A DNA stretch of 64,000 nucleotides from UBA2283 sp041658955. Its GTDB lineage: Bacteria > Patescibacteriota > Microgenomatia > UBA12405. The position numbers were made by a program, and so were the translations under genes. How positions within the stretch are numbered: position 1 is the stretch's first letter; every line of letters starts with the position of its first letter. The notes beneath the pieces are model-generated. The model worked only from the letters and a program-made list of their open reading frames with translations. It was not told where the DNA came from and ran no database searches. The stretch covers positions 1 through 64,000 of the forward strand of contig JBAZZE010000001.1 in NCBI GenBank assembly GCA_041658955.1, read 5' to 3'. Shown in pieces: positions 1 to 8,143 of this stretch.

Positions 1-450
1 ATTCGAGTTTTGTCTGGTTCTATAATTTACTTTTTGATTCCTGACGTAATTTATTTTTACACCTGGATTTTTAGTTTCATAATCAGCAATTATTGCCTGA
101 ATTGTCGAAGGTTCTTCCCATAGACCCCAATAATTTAGAGTTACCTTCTCAGTCTTACTACCACCCAAATTTGGAATAATCACCTTAAATACCAAGAAAA
201 ATATCGCTGCAATAAGTGCAATAATTCCCCCGATTATCAACATCTTTTTCGTATCCACTGGCTTCGCTAAAGGTAGGCTGTTGGTCGTACTTTTCGGTAC
301 CTCTGGGTTTATGACTGTCGCACTCGCTATTTCATCTTGTTCTCGAGGCATGTTCACTTCCGGCGGTGTTTCTTGCTTATCATCTGCCGGGTCATACAGG
401 CTGCTAAACCTTCTCGGTGGAAGCGGCGACTTAATATCCTCTAGAGCCAT
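1..450 (-). CDS. Membrane-anchored ABC transporter solute-binding protein, partial (C-terminus beyond window)
   Basis: The minus-strand reading frame stays open for 150 codons from an ATG at 450 to the left window edge. The first 65 residues are charged and proline-rich and probably cytosolic. One transmembrane helix follows (about residues 69-92, MLIIGGIIALIAAIFFLVF). Then comes the typical first strand and helix of a family 1 extracellular sugar-type binding protein (VTLNYWGLWEEPSTIQAII, then DYETKNPGVKINYV). Such proteins usually carry a lipobox; here an N-terminal membrane anchor replaces it. The -10 box TATGAT lies 5 bases upstream of the ATG. Permease genes, if linked, would lie to the left. 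The class is fairly clear, the substrate is unknown. Confidence 0.75.
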   Translation of the reverse strand, partial: MALEDIKSPLPPRRFSSLYDPADDKQETPPEVNMPREQDEIASATVINPEVPKSTTNSLPLAKPVDTKKMLIIGGIIALIAAIFFLVFKVIIPNLGGSKTEKVTLNYWGLWEEPSTIQAIIADYETKNPGVKINYVRNQKVNYRTRQNSN

Positions 451-511
451 AATTAATCATACAAAAAAAACTTTTCAATAACCATGACCACTTTTTTTGA
501 TAAAATAGCCC

Positions 512-1261
512 ATGCTTCCTTTATTTTACTCGATCTTAGCTGTTGTTATCATCAGTCTCATTTCAATTCTGGCGATTTATTGGCTTATTTCCAGTATTCC
601 CAATTTTTCTCGTTTTGTTACTCCGCTTGTTAGTCTAGCTGTCGGAAGTTTACTTGGGGATGCTTTTATCCACTTGTTACCAGAAGCTAGCGAAAATATT
701 TCCAATCAAAATTCAGTTTCCCTTTTAACAATTTTAGGAATATTAATATTTTTTTCCATCGAAAAGTTTATTCGCTGGCATCATTGTCATGACCCCGATT
801 GTGAGGAAGGTACTTCAGTAATTATTCCCGTCAGTTTAGCTGGTGAAGCAATTCACAACTTTATAGACGGGGTCATTATTGCCGGAAGTTTTATCATCAG
901 CACCAAACTAGGAATAGCCACCTCTCTTGCCGTTTTACTTCATGAAATTCCCCAAGAAGTTGGTGACTTTGGTATCTATACCCACCAAGGACTTAGTCTC
1001 AAAAAGTCCCTCAATCTAAATTTATTATCTGCGACCACTTCTCTTTTGGGCGTCATCGTCACTTTTTTAGTTGGTTCAAGTTTGTCCAACTATATCGCTT
1101 TTGTCCTTCCCATTACTGCCGGTGGGTTTATCTATCTAGCTGCCTCTGATCTCATTCCCGAACTCCATGAACACAAAGAAAAATCAGTCCACTCTCTACT
1201 TCAAATTGTTTATTTGCTCATAGGTGTGGCATTAATGTATAGTCTGTTGTTTTTAGAATAA
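512..1261 (+). CDS. ZIP family divalent metal transporter
   Basis: A 249-residue polytopic membrane protein with about seven to eight hydrophobic helices. Histidine and acidic metal-binding motifs sit in the conserved ZIP helices: HNFIDGVIIAGSF (about residues 114-126) and HEIPQEVGDFGIY (about 143-155), the latter being the helix V signature of zinc/iron permeases. A loop HCHDPDCEEG (about 90-99) may bind metal in the cytosol. The family moves Zn2+ or Fe2+ into the cytoplasm, or in LIV-1-like members between compartments. The -10 box TAAAAT at 501-506 ends 5 bases before the ATG, so the mRNA is probably leaderless. The 61-base gap to the divergent gene at 450 holds both promoters. Confidence 0.9.
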   Translation: MLPLFYSILAVVIISLISILAIYWLISSIPNFSRFVTPLVSLAVGSLLGDAFIHLLPEASENISNQNSVSLLTILGILIFFSIEKFIRWHHCHDPDCEEGTSVIIPVSLAGEAIHNFIDGVIIAGSFIISTKLGIATSLAVLLHEIPQEVGDFGIYTHQGLSLKKSLNLNLLSATTSLLGVIVTFLVGSSLSNYIAFVLPITAGGFIYLAASDLIPELHEHKEKSVHSLLQIVYLLIGVALMYSLLFLE

Positions 1262-1299
1262 TCGATTTGCAAAACTCGTATCAATTAGATATTATATTT

Positions 1300-1363
1300 G
1301 CGTGTTAGGAAGACCCTTTGGGTTGGCAACCGAGCCTTGGTCACGGTGCCGTTTATAACACGC
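1300..1363 (+). promoter_or_regulatory. SAM riboswitch-like aptamer (SAM-I/SAM-IV clan, minimal form) upstream of metK
   Basis: An 8-bp closing helix GCGTGTTA (1300-1307) / TAACACGC (1356-1363) encloses a short hairpin (GACCC/GGGTT), the core GGCAACC (1325-1331) and GGTGCC (1345-1350). These last two are the paired P3 elements that contact SAM in the SAM-I/IV clan; the spacing and the GAGCCTTGG between them also match that clan. The arm is much shorter than in classical SAM-I. A -10-like TATTAT lies at 1290-1295, so the transcript would begin at the helix. Position before the SAM synthetase gene fits feedback control. The clan is judged by eye. Confidence 0.72.
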
Positions 1364-1381
1364 CTTTATAAATTAAAAAGG
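1363..1381 (+). promoter_or_regulatory. metK: Candidate ribosome-site sequestering hairpin of the metK riboswitch
   Basis: CCTTT (1363-1367) can pair with AAAGG (1377-1381), which is the only Shine-Dalgarno-like sequence before the metK ATG at 1386. The 5' base of this hairpin shares C1363 with the aptamer closing helix. That suggests ligand-dependent control of translation rather than termination, since no U-tract follows. The stem is only 5 bp and the switch direction is inferred. Confidence 0.4.
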
Positions 1382-1385
1382 AAAA

Positions 1386-2486
1386 ATGAATTATCCACAG
1401 TTCTCTTCAGAGTCTGTTAGTGAAGGTCATCCCGATAAAGTCTGCGATCAAGTTTCTGATGCAGTCTTAGATGCTGCTTATACAATTGACCCCAAAGCCC
1501 GTGTGGCTGTTGAAACCCTAGTCACTGACGACAAATTAGTCATGGCCGGTGAGGTGACCATTAATGGCAAACTAGATTTTGAAGCCATTGCTCGTCAGAA
1601 AATAGCCGAACTTGATTACACCGATCCTGCCCTCCACTTTACTGATAAGTCAAATGTTGAGATCTATATCCACCAACAATCACCTGACATCGCTCAAGGT
1701 GTCAATACCGGTGGTGCTGGTGATCAAGGAATGATGTTTGGCTATGCTTGTAAAGAAACTCCTGAACTTATGCCACTTCCTATTTCCATGGCTCATCGAC
1801 TTTGCCAAAAGATGGATGAACTTCAAAGAGTCCATCGCTGGATAAGGCCCGATGGTAAATCACAGGTAACCGCACGTTATGATGGTCAAACACCTGTCTC
1901 TATCGAGAAAGTAGTTCTCGCCAAACCTGTAAACTATCAATCAGCTCCTGCCGACCATCCTCACTTTTTCTACGAAAATGTTATCGTTCCTGTTTTATCA
2001 GAATACGGTTTTAGTATCACTGAAGACAAAATGATTTTGAATGGAACTGGTAAATGGGAGATTGGTGGACCATTCTCCGATACTGGAGTCACTGGTCGTA
2101 AGATTGTAGTCGACACTTATGGTGGTATGGGACGAATCGGTGGTGGTTGTTTTTCTGGTAAAGATACAACTAAAGTCGATCGCAGTGCTGCTTATGCTGC
2201 TCGTTATATTGCTAAAAATATTGTTGCCGCTGGTCTTGCAGATCGCTGTGAAGTCCAACTAGCTTATGCTATTGGTCAAGTTCAGCCAGTCGGTAAAGCT
2301 ATCGAGACTTTTGGAACATCCAAATCAGATATGAAGATTATTGAAGATTTCGCTTGGAAACTTCTTGATCTGTCTGTCGCTGGTATAAACGATGGCCTAA
2401 ACCTTCGGGTCCCCATGTACCAAAAGACTGCTCGTTATGGACACTTTGGTAACAAAGATTATCCTTGGGAGCAAATCAAAGGCTAA
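1386..2486 (+). CDS. metK: S-adenosylmethionine synthetase
   Basis: Makes SAM from methionine and ATP, releasing phosphate and pyrophosphate. The 366-residue protein has the usual three-domain length. Signatures are visible in order: SESVSEGHPDKVCDQVSDAV at the N-terminus (ATP and Mg2+ site), the hexapeptide GAGDQG (about residues 111-116, ligand loop) and GGGCFSGKDTTKVDRSAAY (phosphate-binding loop, about 252-270). Start: ATG with AAAGG five bases upstream. This is one of few genes here with a real leader, matching the riboswitch at 1300-1363. It is followed by a strong terminator at 2508. It supplies SAM for the methyltransferase and radical SAM proteins in the window. Confidence 0.97.
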   Translation: MNYPQFSSESVSEGHPDKVCDQVSDAVLDAAYTIDPKARVAVETLVTDDKLVMAGEVTINGKLDFEAIARQKIAELDYTDPALHFTDKSNVEIYIHQQSPDIAQGVNTGGAGDQGMMFGYACKETPELMPLPISMAHRLCQKMDELQRVHRWIRPDGKSQVTARYDGQTPVSIEKVVLAKPVNYQSAPADHPHFFYENVIVPVLSEYGFSITEDKMILNGTGKWEIGGPFSDTGVTGRKIVVDTYGGMGRIGGGCFSGKDTTKVDRSAAYAARYIAKNIVAAGLADRCEVQLAYAIGQVQPVGKAIETFGTSKSDMKIIEDFAWKLLDLSVAGINDGLNLRVPMYQKTARYGHFGNKDYPWEQIKG

Positions 2487-2507
2487 TTTTTTCTAGTTCT
2501 CAATTTA

Positions 2508-2539
2508 GGCGGCTGTGCATTTTTGACAGCCGCCTTTTT
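2508..2539 (+). terminator. Rho-independent terminator after metK
   Basis: A 9-bp perfect stem GGCGGCTGT / ACAGCCGCC with loop GCATTTTTG, followed by TTTTT. It ends the metK transcript. Confidence 0.92.
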
Positions 2540-2601
2540 GTGTCTACTAAGTTAGAAGTGGACATCACAATCACTTCTTGAAAGATAACTTAATTCAAAA
2601 T

Positions 2602-3777
2602 CTAGCCCAAAAGATGACCAGATGGGCAACATGGATCAACTGAGCCAATATCGTGATTTACAAATAAAGCAAACGCTCGGCATTCACCACAACAAACTGT
2701 TCGATGTGAACATTGCGCACATTTTGGATTCCCTTTTTTAGCTACACTTCTCATTTGTTTAAATCCATTTCCGTTTACCCACACTTCACTGAATTTTTCT
2801 TTTCTAACATTACCCGATGTAAATTCTGGCCCCATGAATATGCATGGTGATATGTTGGCCCAAGAATCAATATGACAGGTAGCTGTTCCTGCTCCACAGT
2901 TGTAATAATCCTGATCCAAGACTTTTTTCTTTTTATTTGTACCCAAATCCATAATACCTTCGACTCTAGCCAATTCGCATTTATTTATCATCCTGGCAAC
3001 TTCCCAGTATTCTTCTGTTGGTTTTGTAATTACCAGTTCGTTATTTATAGCCCTACCCGCCGGTTTAGCTCTTTTAAACTTTACCGCTACATTAAATCTT
3101 TCTGCTAACTCAATAACCTTCGGTACGGTTTTTAAGTTGATGGGAAACATGGTTGAGCCGATTACAGTTTTGACTCCGGCTTCTTTCAGAATTTCAATCG
3201 CTTTTACTGCCATATCGTAGGAGTTTTCTTGACCACGAATATAGTTATGCATGTCTTTATCTCCGTCAATACTGACACTTACCTTCACTCGCTTTTCAAA
3301 AAATTTCGTTGCCAGACTTGGGTCGAGTGATATGAGTACTCCATTTGTGCTGGTAGATACAGTTATTCTAGCTTCGTTAAAGGCATCGACAATTTTCCAA
3401 AAATCAGGATGAAGTAATGGCTCACCGCCACCTATTTTTACTCTAAAGACACCCATTTTCTTAATATCTTCGATTATTCCACAAACTTCTTCAAATGTTA
3501 GACTAGCCAGGTTTGTACCAGAACTAGATAAGCAGTGCTTACACTTAAGATTACAGTGAGTTGTTATATCAATATAAAGTTTTATTGGAGCACGTAGCCC
3601 GACATTGACACTTACATTTTCTTCACCTCTAACCTCGATATTACTTAGCTTCGCATCGTAAAGTTTTTTATATTCCTCTTCATCTAGTCTATGCAACTTT
3701 CTGGCATCTAAGTCGTAAATCATTCCTCCAAAGTCTTCTGGTCTTATTATGTATTGATGGCTACTGTCAATATTCAT
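2602..3777 (-). CDS. Radical SAM protein with SPASM domain (peptide-maturase type)
   Basis: A 391-residue protein. Residues about 1-60 resemble the PqqD-like recognition segment seen in peptide-modifying enzymes (IRPEDFGGMIYDLDARKL). The [4Fe-4S] radical SAM motif CNLKCKHC is at residues 75-82, followed by GGGEPLLHP. The C-terminal third is cysteine-rich (CGAGTATCHIDSWANISPC, later CAQCSHRTVCCGEC and PCCPSG), as in SPASM domains that hold extra clusters. Members usually modify ribosomal peptides or mature enzymes. It lies 21 bases downstream of the Ntn-hydrolase gene on the same strand, so the two are probably one transcript; a weaker TATAAT 7 bases before this ATG could add an internal start. 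The substrate is unknown. Confidence 0.85.
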   Translation of the reverse strand: MNIDSSHQYIIRPEDFGGMIYDLDARKLHRLDEEEYKKLYDAKLSNIEVRGEENVSVNVGLRAPIKLYIDITTHCNLKCKHCLSSSGTNLASLTFEEVCGIIEDIKKMGVFRVKIGGGEPLLHPDFWKIVDAFNEARITVSTSTNGVLISLDPSLATKFFEKRVKVSVSIDGDKDMHNYIRGQENSYDMAVKAIEILKEAGVKTVIGSTMFPINLKTVPKVIELAERFNVAVKFKRAKPAGRAINNELVITKPTEEYWEVARMINKCELARVEGIMDLGTNKKKKVLDQDYYNCGAGTATCHIDSWANISPCIFMGPEFTSGNVRKEKFSEVWVNGNGFKQMRSVAKKGNPKCAQCSHRTVCCGECRAFALFVNHDIGSVDPCCPSGHLLG

Positions 3778-3798
3778 GTCCTATATTATACACAATAG

Positions 3799-4845
3799 TT
3801 ACACATATTCCAGTAGCAGTTCTTCCCTGTGTTCTGTGTTATTTGGTGAAAAAAAAGTTTTGCTTTTTCTACCTAAAGTTAATACTGAAATCCAATCGGT
3901 TACACAATCAAATTTTTCATCGCGAAAATTTTGGTTAAGCGGTTCCTCATGTAACAAATCTACGATTTGATCAAAAATATTTTCTGAAAATATAACCTTA
4001 TCGAGATTTGCTTCTATAAAACCATATCTTGGAAATGATGCATGAAAAGGTATTTTCTTGAAAAGTAGACAATTTGCTTCCAGCATATTGTTACCTACGA
4101 AGTGATTAGTACTAAAGAGAACCTCATCAGAGGACCTTGTTTGAGATTTTTGACCACTCTTTTCCACCACAAAAAGTTTTCCACCACTTACAACAGATAT
4201 AGACACACCTCGGTTTATAGGTACTTCGGTCACATAGTTAATTATGTCAGCTGTGCTTTTACCTTCAATTGTCATTATCATTAGCTTTTCCAGTACTTGA
4301 GTAGCCGCTATACCAGAGGTTTGTTTTATTGACGGTCCACTATTTATGGCTACATAAAAATTATCGGTCCACCCTTCCTGAGGTCTAATCCTATAGTTAT
4401 CAGAGTCCATAGGTGTTTTGTAAGCATTTAGATCTGTGTTTATCCAATACTTCTTGCCACCAATTTCGTACTCAATGCATGTTGAGATTTTCTCGGCCGC
4501 CATTTTGCTATCGAAGTTTCGTCCAACTGTGATCGACTCATTTTTTTTCACCATAATCACACAACACCCAGGCTCCGCTACCTTGTGACTTTCGCCTATA
4601 TGCTCAGTCATCATCATATCCAGTAGGTATGAATCACTCACATTAAATATCCTTGCGTACTGCTCGGCCTTTTTAGTAATTTCAGGGAACCATTTGTTAT
4701 AGATATCCTTCTGTGTCTCAACAAATTTGGCATAGTTTTTAGGTACTATCATCTTTGCTCCCAAACCATGAAGCATCTTAGCTTCTTCAACCCACGATTG
4801 TTCAATATTTTCTGACTTTAGCGACCAATATCTTTTTGCTGACAC
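3799..4845 (-). CDS. Ntn-hydrolase, acyl-CoA:6-APA acyltransferase-like (peptidase C45 type)
   Basis: A 348-residue protein. The pattern PG-CC-VIMVKKNESITVGRNFD (from residue 92) matches the self-processing site of the isopenicillin N acyltransferase/C45 family: a roughly 90-residue propeptide, cleavage before a nucleophilic Cys (Cys94 or Cys95), then the GRNFD strand. A later INSGPSIKQTSGI region fits the family's substrate pocket. Members cleave or form amide bonds of small peptides or acylated amino groups. The start is GTG at 4845; no in-frame ATG lies nearby upstream. Being first in a pair with a radical SAM/SPASM gene suggests joint action on a peptide. The precise reaction cannot be told. 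Confidence 0.72.
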   Translation of the reverse strand: MSAKRYWSLKSENIEQSWVEEAKMLHGLGAKMIVPKNYAKFVETQKDIYNKWFPEITKKAEQYARIFNVSDSYLLDMMMTEHIGESHKVAEPGCCVIMVKKNESITVGRNFDSKMAAEKISTCIEYEIGGKKYWINTDLNAYKTPMDSDNYRIRPQEGWTDNFYVAINSGPSIKQTSGIAATQVLEKLMIMTIEGKSTADIINYVTEVPINRGVSISVVSGGKLFVVEKSGQKSQTRSSDEVLFSTNHFVGNNMLEANCLLFKKIPFHASFPRYGFIEANLDKVIFSENIFDQIVDLLHEEPLNQNFRDEKFDCVTDWISVLTLGRKSKTFFSPNNTEHREELLLEYV

Positions 4846-4972
4846 TAACCTGCATTTTACTCGAATATATAGAAATCGGTATAACTTATTTTGTAATCTT
4901 GACTCAGTGTTTATGCGTTGTCTTTACCACCACAAGAGCAAATAATATCGCCAAATTTGTTATTATTCCTCT

Positions 4973-5389
4973 ATGAAAGTTTCTGTATTTACCGACGGTG
5001 GTTCCCGTGGCAATCCCGGTCATTCTGGGTTCGGCGTTGTCATTTATGATGATTCAAAACAAATTATTGCCAAGCTTTCTAAGTACATTGGCATCCATAC
5101 TAACAATGAAGCAGAGTATTCTGCCTTAGTTGAGGCTCTATTTTGGCTTCGTGATAATTCGGCACTTCACTCCATCACTGCAGTCACTTTTTATGCAGAC
5201 TCACAATTGATGATTCGTCAGCTCCAAGGACGCTACAAAGTCAAGGCAGAAAATATTAAGCCCTTATTTAATCAAGCAAAATCTTTACTCGATAGTTTAA
5301 ACTTAACTTATCAGTTCAGCGATATTCCTCGCGAACAAAACTCCTTAGCTGACGAGTTAGCCAACCAAGCTATGGATCGAAAATCATGA
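4973..5389 (+). CDS. rnhA: Ribonuclease HI
   Basis: Cleaves the RNA strand of RNA-DNA hybrids (primers, R-loops). The 138-residue protein shows the RNase H fold and acidic residues in order: TDGGSRGNPG with Asp8, NNEAEY with Glu46, YADSQL with Asp76, and LADELAN with Asp127 near the C-terminus. The length is slightly below the E. coli enzyme. The -10-like TATTAT ends 6 bases before ATG. The last bases overlap the next gene (ATGA), so the VanW gene is translationally coupled. Confidence 0.92.
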   Translation: MKVSVFTDGGSRGNPGHSGFGVVIYDDSKQIIAKLSKYIGIHTNNEAEYSALVEALFWLRDNSALHSITAVTFYADSQLMIRQLQGRYKVKAENIKPLFNQAKSLLDSLNLTYQFSDIPREQNSLADELANQAMDRKS

Positions 5390-7155
5390 CCGAATCAAAT
5401 TCCACCACCAATAAAAAAACATTATTAAAGTTTTCCCTAATTAAGAAAACGTTTTTTTATACTTTACTCTTCGGGTTTATTGCCTTTTGTTTTTTTTCAC
5501 TCCCTTTAGTTTTTGGATTTGGTAAGACAGGTAAAAACACCCAAATACTTGGCAAAGATTATTCATTACTCTCAAAAAGTGAAATAATTTCTCGTCTCAA
5601 ATCCGATTTTCCACTTCCTGAAACTATTACCATACAAAACCCACCTCGAACTTTCACCATCAAGCTAAATACCATCGGTGCCAATATCGATTATGATCGA
5701 CTAGCCTCTGACCTTCTTTTCCGTCGTCTTAAAAGTGGTGTCCTTCAATACTTTCAAGCCTTTTTTGAACCAAAAAACTTTTCACTTGAGGTTCTCATTC
5801 GCGAAGACGAATTAGATAAGCAACTCGCTGATATTGCCCAACAAGTCGATCGTCCTTTTGTCCCATCCCAACTTTATCTTGAGGATAAAAGTTCTACCAT
5901 CACTATTAAAAGTGGTGAATTAGGCCAAAAAGTAAATCTAAAAGAGTTAAAAGATCAAGTTATCTCATCATTAAACTACTATCAAATTTCTACCCCAATA
6001 AATCTACCTCTCGATCCAGTGGGCCAACTACCTTCCGAAGAGCAAATTACTCGGGCCAAAGCATCAGCCCAAAACCTGATTGGCAAAGCACTCGAGTATT
6101 CCACACCAGACCAAACCGTTACTCTGGACGACAATACACTTATTTCTTGGATCGATTTCAGCAACACCTGTCGCGGTTCGGCAGTGACCGACTATGTCGT
6201 CAGTCTCAAATCTAGCCTTAAAAAAGAACCAATCGAACCAGTCTTCAAATTTGAAAACGGCCAAGTCTTAGAATTTAAACCATCTCAAAACGGTTATCTT
6301 TTGGATGACTCAGGATTAACTCAACAAATTTGTTCAAATATTGTTGAACTAACCCAAACAGCCGAAAAAGTTATTAAGAACAAATTTCCAGTTATAACCC
6401 TCGAAGCCAAAACCGAAAACTCAGATGTTAACAACTTCGGTATTAAAGAATTACTTGGTAGTGGTACTTCAACCTTCAAACACAGTACCGCCATTCGTAA
6501 CATGAATGTCGAGAGGGGAGCCTCAATTGTTAATCGTATCTTAGTCGCCCCCGGTGAAACTTTTTCTTTTGTAAAGGCTCTTGGTGATGTTTCTGTCGAA
6601 AACGGATACAAGATGGCTTATGTCATCCGAGCTGGTAAAACTGAGCTTGATGTTGGTGGTGGCATCTGCCAGGTTTCCACTACTTTTTTCCGAGCCCTAC
6701 TCAACTCTGGCTTGAATATCACCAATCGTCAAAATCACGCTTATCGTGTCCAATACTACGAAGAAGACATGCCACCAGGTTATGATGCTACGGTTTTTAT
6801 TCCCAACCCCGATCTCAAATTTGTCAACGATACTGGTCATCATATTCTAATTCAAAGTAAATATGATGGTAAAGAAAAACGCCTTACCTACGACATATAT
6901 GGTACTTCAGATGGTCGTAAAACTGAGATAAGTAACTATCGTCAATGGGGTGCTGCACCAGCACCTCCAACTGTTTATATTGATGACCCCACCCTTGCTC
7001 CTGGAAAAGTAATTCAGGACGAGCATGCCATTCCTGGATTAAAGACTTCCTTTGATTGGAAGGTTACTCGTGATGGTCAGATCATTCATCAAAAAACATT
7101 TAGTAGTTCCTATTCTCCTTGGGCTGCGGTCTTCCGCCGTGGACCACAAATCTAG
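5386..7155 (+). CDS. VanW family cell-envelope protein with peptidoglycan-binding-like repeats
   Basis: A 589-residue protein. An N-terminal transmembrane helix (about residues 24-46) is followed by an extracytoplasmic region with two putative PG_binding_4-like segments (about 60-190 and 200-330), then a VanW domain (about 365-500) with the signatures GETFSF, DVGGGICQVST and NRQNHAYRVQYY. VanW proteins occur in vancomycin-resistance clusters and widely in Gram-positive-type and CPR envelopes; their biochemical role is not settled. The ATG overlaps the rnhA stop by 4 bases (ATGA). Confidence 0.88.
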   Translation: MTESNSTTNKKTLLKFSLIKKTFFYTLLFGFIAFCFFSLPLVFGFGKTGKNTQILGKDYSLLSKSEIISRLKSDFPLPETITIQNPPRTFTIKLNTIGANIDYDRLASDLLFRRLKSGVLQYFQAFFEPKNFSLEVLIREDELDKQLADIAQQVDRPFVPSQLYLEDKSSTITIKSGELGQKVNLKELKDQVISSLNYYQISTPINLPLDPVGQLPSEEQITRAKASAQNLIGKALEYSTPDQTVTLDDNTLISWIDFSNTCRGSAVTDYVVSLKSSLKKEPIEPVFKFENGQVLEFKPSQNGYLLDDSGLTQQICSNIVELTQTAEKVIKNKFPVITLEAKTENSDVNNFGIKELLGSGTSTFKHSTAIRNMNVERGASIVNRILVAPGETFSFVKALGDVSVENGYKMAYVIRAGKTELDVGGGICQVSTTFFRALLNSGLNITNRQNHAYRVQYYEEDMPPGYDATVFIPNPDLKFVNDTGHHILIQSKYDGKEKRLTYDIYGTSDGRKTEISNYRQWGAAPAPPTVYIDDPTLAPGKVIQDEHAIPGLKTSFDWKVTRDGQIIHQKTFSSSYSPWAAVFRRGPQI

Positions 7156-7173
7156 TTACTAATTAACATCCTT

Positions 7174-7512
7174 ATGGATTTTAAACAAATCTCTGACAAA
7201 GCCCTTGCTGTTCGTGCCAAATATAATGATTTAAATCAAAAAAACGTCGGTCATTCTTGGTCAAATCGGGAATTGATGGAAGGTTTCGTTGGCGATGTTG
7301 GTGACCTGATGAAGTTTGTTATGGCCAAAGAGGGTAGTCGCCATATCGATGATGTTGACGAAAAATTAAAACACGAATTAGCTGATTGTCTTTGGTGTAT
7401 TCTCGTTCTCAGTAAAAACTATGGTGTCGATATAGACACTGAGTTTATGGAAAAAATGGATGAACTAGACGAGCGTGTCTCCGCTGAACTCAAAGCTTAT
7501 GATCAGGGTTAA
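7174..7512 (+). CDS. MazG-like nucleotide pyrophosphohydrolase
   Basis: A 112-residue all-helical protein carrying the paired acidic motif of the all-alpha NTP-PPase superfamily: ELMEGFVGDVGDL (about residues 35-47) and KHELADCLW (about 69-77), which would coordinate Mg2+. Members hydrolyse (d)NTPs to the monophosphate and PPi, cleaning the nucleotide pool. It starts 18 bases after the VanW stop and probably shares its transcript. The 3' end overlaps the convergent HD gene by 23 bases. Confidence 0.8.
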   Translation: MDFKQISDKALAVRAKYNDLNQKNVGHSWSNRELMEGFVGDVGDLMKFVMAKEGSRHIDDVDEKLKHELADCLWCILVLSKNYGVDIDTEFMEKMDELDERVSAELKAYDQG

Positions 7513-8137
7513 CCTGACTTTTTGCTTTGGCTAGCCACGGACTAGGTCTTTTGTTTCCCCTTTTGTAAGACTCTTTGATTTCAGTTAGTAACTCAGGAAT
7601 AAAAGGCAAGTCAATTTTTTCCACAATACTCAAAGTATTAAACCAAATCATTTCCCAGCCTTCATGGTTGTATCCCAAATATTTCCACTCCTGCATTTCG
7701 AGTAAATAAGCCATCCAGTCAGCGGCTTTGACAATCAATTTTTCTTTCTCATTTAAATTTGATTTGTACAAATTAATATCAACTTCTTCGTTTATTGATT
7801 CTAGTATTTCTTTCATGGCCTTATCACCAGCTTTTCCGACTTCTTCGCGAATATTTATACTCCAAAAACTGGCATAACTTGGACTTCCAGCTGGAATATC
7901 GCCTATTACCATTTCTCTCCAATCATGAGTCAGGGCATATCGCATAACTTTTTCACTAGAAACTTCCTTATCTTTTAAAATGTCAGTAAATAACATCGCC
8001 AAGTAAGTTACCGAATAAGAGTGTTCTGCAATCGACAGATTCATACTTGTTGGCAAACCAAGAGCTAGAGTACCGCCAGTTCTTTTAATACGGTTTAGGT
8101 TTTGTAAGTTTTGTACCAATTCAAATATTCTCTTCAT
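7490..8137 (-). CDS. HD-domain phosphohydrolase, YfbR/HDDC2-like
   Basis: A 215-residue protein with the HD metal site split as in 5'-deoxynucleotidases: AEHSYSVTYL (about residue 38), THDWREMVIGDIP (about 69-81) and a later KAADWMAYLLE (about 136-146). The closest known group is YfbR/HDDC2, which dephosphorylates deoxynucleoside monophosphates; the assignment within HD enzymes is tentative. The promoter TATAAT ends 5 bases before the ATG and lies inside the end of tsaD. Confidence 0.8.
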   Translation of the reverse strand: MKRIFELVQNLQNLNRIKRTGGTLALGLPTSMNLSIAEHSYSVTYLAMLFTDILKDKEVSSEKVMRYALTHDWREMVIGDIPAGSPSYASFWSINIREEVGKAGDKAMKEILESINEEVDINLYKSNLNEKEKLIVKAADWMAYLLEMQEWKYLGYNHEGWEMIWFNTLSIVEKIDLPFIPELLTEIKESYKRGNKRPSPWLAKAKSQVNPDHKL

Positions 8138-8143
8138 AATTAA

